A stretch of DNA of 64,000 bases from Maniola hyperantus (Eukaryota > Arthropoda > Insecta > Lepidoptera > Nymphalidae), in the NCBI RefSeq assembly GCF_902806685.2, contig NC_048561.1, positions 4,091,157-4,155,156 of the forward strand. Reading direction: 5' to 3'. Positions 63,495-64,000 of this stretch are shown here, in pieces (the stretch's first letter is position 1; each line of letters begins with the position of its first letter). Below the pieces are notes generated by a model. The model made no database searches. It was not told the DNA's origin and saw nothing but the letters and a program-made list of their open reading frames with translations. The position numbers and the translations under genes were made by a program.

Positions 63495-63920
63495 TGGTAG
63501 GTAGGGTAGTGAGTTTTAGATGGCGTCACTACAATCTCTAAGGCTTGCAGTAGGCGGTACTTTCCTGTTACGCCGTGCGGTGACGTCCCAGATGTAGCGG
63601 GAACCCGAAATGTCCGTCAGTATTATGTTAGGCGTCGAATTATTTATGAAAAAAATTACATGTAACGCCTTACAACGTTACATTTTGTAACTAAACATGC
63701 CAGCTGGTGCTTAGCTTGATAGTTGGTGCGTAGGCTGATTTTGGTGCCAGCCAGGTAACCTCCCAGTGTGCCTGTGTGCTGCTGCTCTGACTAGCAGAGG
63801 GCATAGTGGACGAGGCGGAGGTTGAGACGCGGGCGACGTGCGCGGGATTGCGTTGTCGCCCGTTGCGTCTCTGATTACTCTCTCTCCTTACAATTGAGTA
63901 TGGTAGACTTGCCAACTGTA
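63495..63920. other. Unassigned stretch between Harbinger fragments
   Basis: GC-richer than average. A 74-codon minus-strand frame (63691-63915) is Ser/Thr/Ala-rich and unrecognised, and probably incidental. It could be intronic or subterminal sequence of the element whose C-terminus follows. Confidence 0.4.
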
Positions 63921-63924
63921 CCTA

Positions 63925-64000
63925 CAAACAGGTCTGGATACGCTCTGCGAGAACATTTTGCCGAGTACTTTGTGAGCCCTAATGGAAGCGTGCCCCGGCA
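63925..64000 (+). pseudogene. C-terminal piece of another Harbinger transposase, runs off window
   Basis: In one plus-strand frame the last 75 bp read YALREHFAEYFVSPNGSVP, which matches the C-terminal block of transposase 1 (VTRDLFKQYFNSDRGSVPW). The rest lies beyond base 64000, so its state is unknown. It makes a further Harbinger copy in this cluster. Confidence 0.6.

Overview
This window looks like nuclear DNA of a moth or butterfly. It is AT-rich, has GT-AG introns, and is crowded with dispersed repeats of the kind common in Lepidoptera (GCCCGCGACTTCGTCCGCG-type elements, tRNA-derived SINEs, foldback MITEs). Two conserved cellular genes anchor it: eRF1 (translation termination factor) on the minus strand at about 5.8-11.5 kb, with its 3' end off the left edge, and a STARD7-like START-domain lipid-transfer protein on the plus strand at about 15.4-21.6 kb. 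A third, unrecognised three-exon gene is proposed on the minus strand (39.1 down to 26.5 kb).

Layout. 0-5.6 kb: a broken pogo/Tigger transposase and an almost intact 3.1-kb hAT element with a perfect 8-bp target duplication and one frameshift. 5.8-11.5 kb: eRF1 exons 1-5, with two decayed copies of part of exon 4 in the following intron. 11.5-15.4 kb: intergenic, repeats only. 15.4-21.6 kb: STARD7, with partial duplicate copies of exons 2 and 4 and a near-identical in-frame tandem triplication of exon 6. 21.6-35 kb: MITEs, LINE and SINE pieces, a decayed multi-exon transposon ORF, and a solo LTR. 35.65-37.53 kb: a broken endogenous copy of a non-segmented negative-strand RNA virus L (polymerase) gene. 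37.9-42 kb: exons of the unrecognised gene and MITEs. 43.2-44.9 kb: an intact Tc1 (DD34E) transposon. 45-49.5 kb: SINE, gypsy RT and other remnants. 49.5-64 kb: a cluster of PIF/Harbinger transposons.

The most interesting structure is in the Harbinger cluster. Two divergent elements (about 49.55-52.9 kb and 56,984-60,094) each carry a two-exon transposase and, on the other strand, a two-exon MADF-domain gene whose exons alternate: transposase exon 1, MADF exon 2, transposase exon 2, MADF exon 1. Each gene's intron holds an exon of the other. Both introns sit at the same codon and phase in the two elements, so the interlock is inherited rather than coincidental. A third element (53,133-62,563) has a three-exon HARBI1-like transposase and a separate convergent Myb/SANT-like gene, and the second element is nested inside the last exon of that Myb gene. 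All three transposases look open across their predicted exons.
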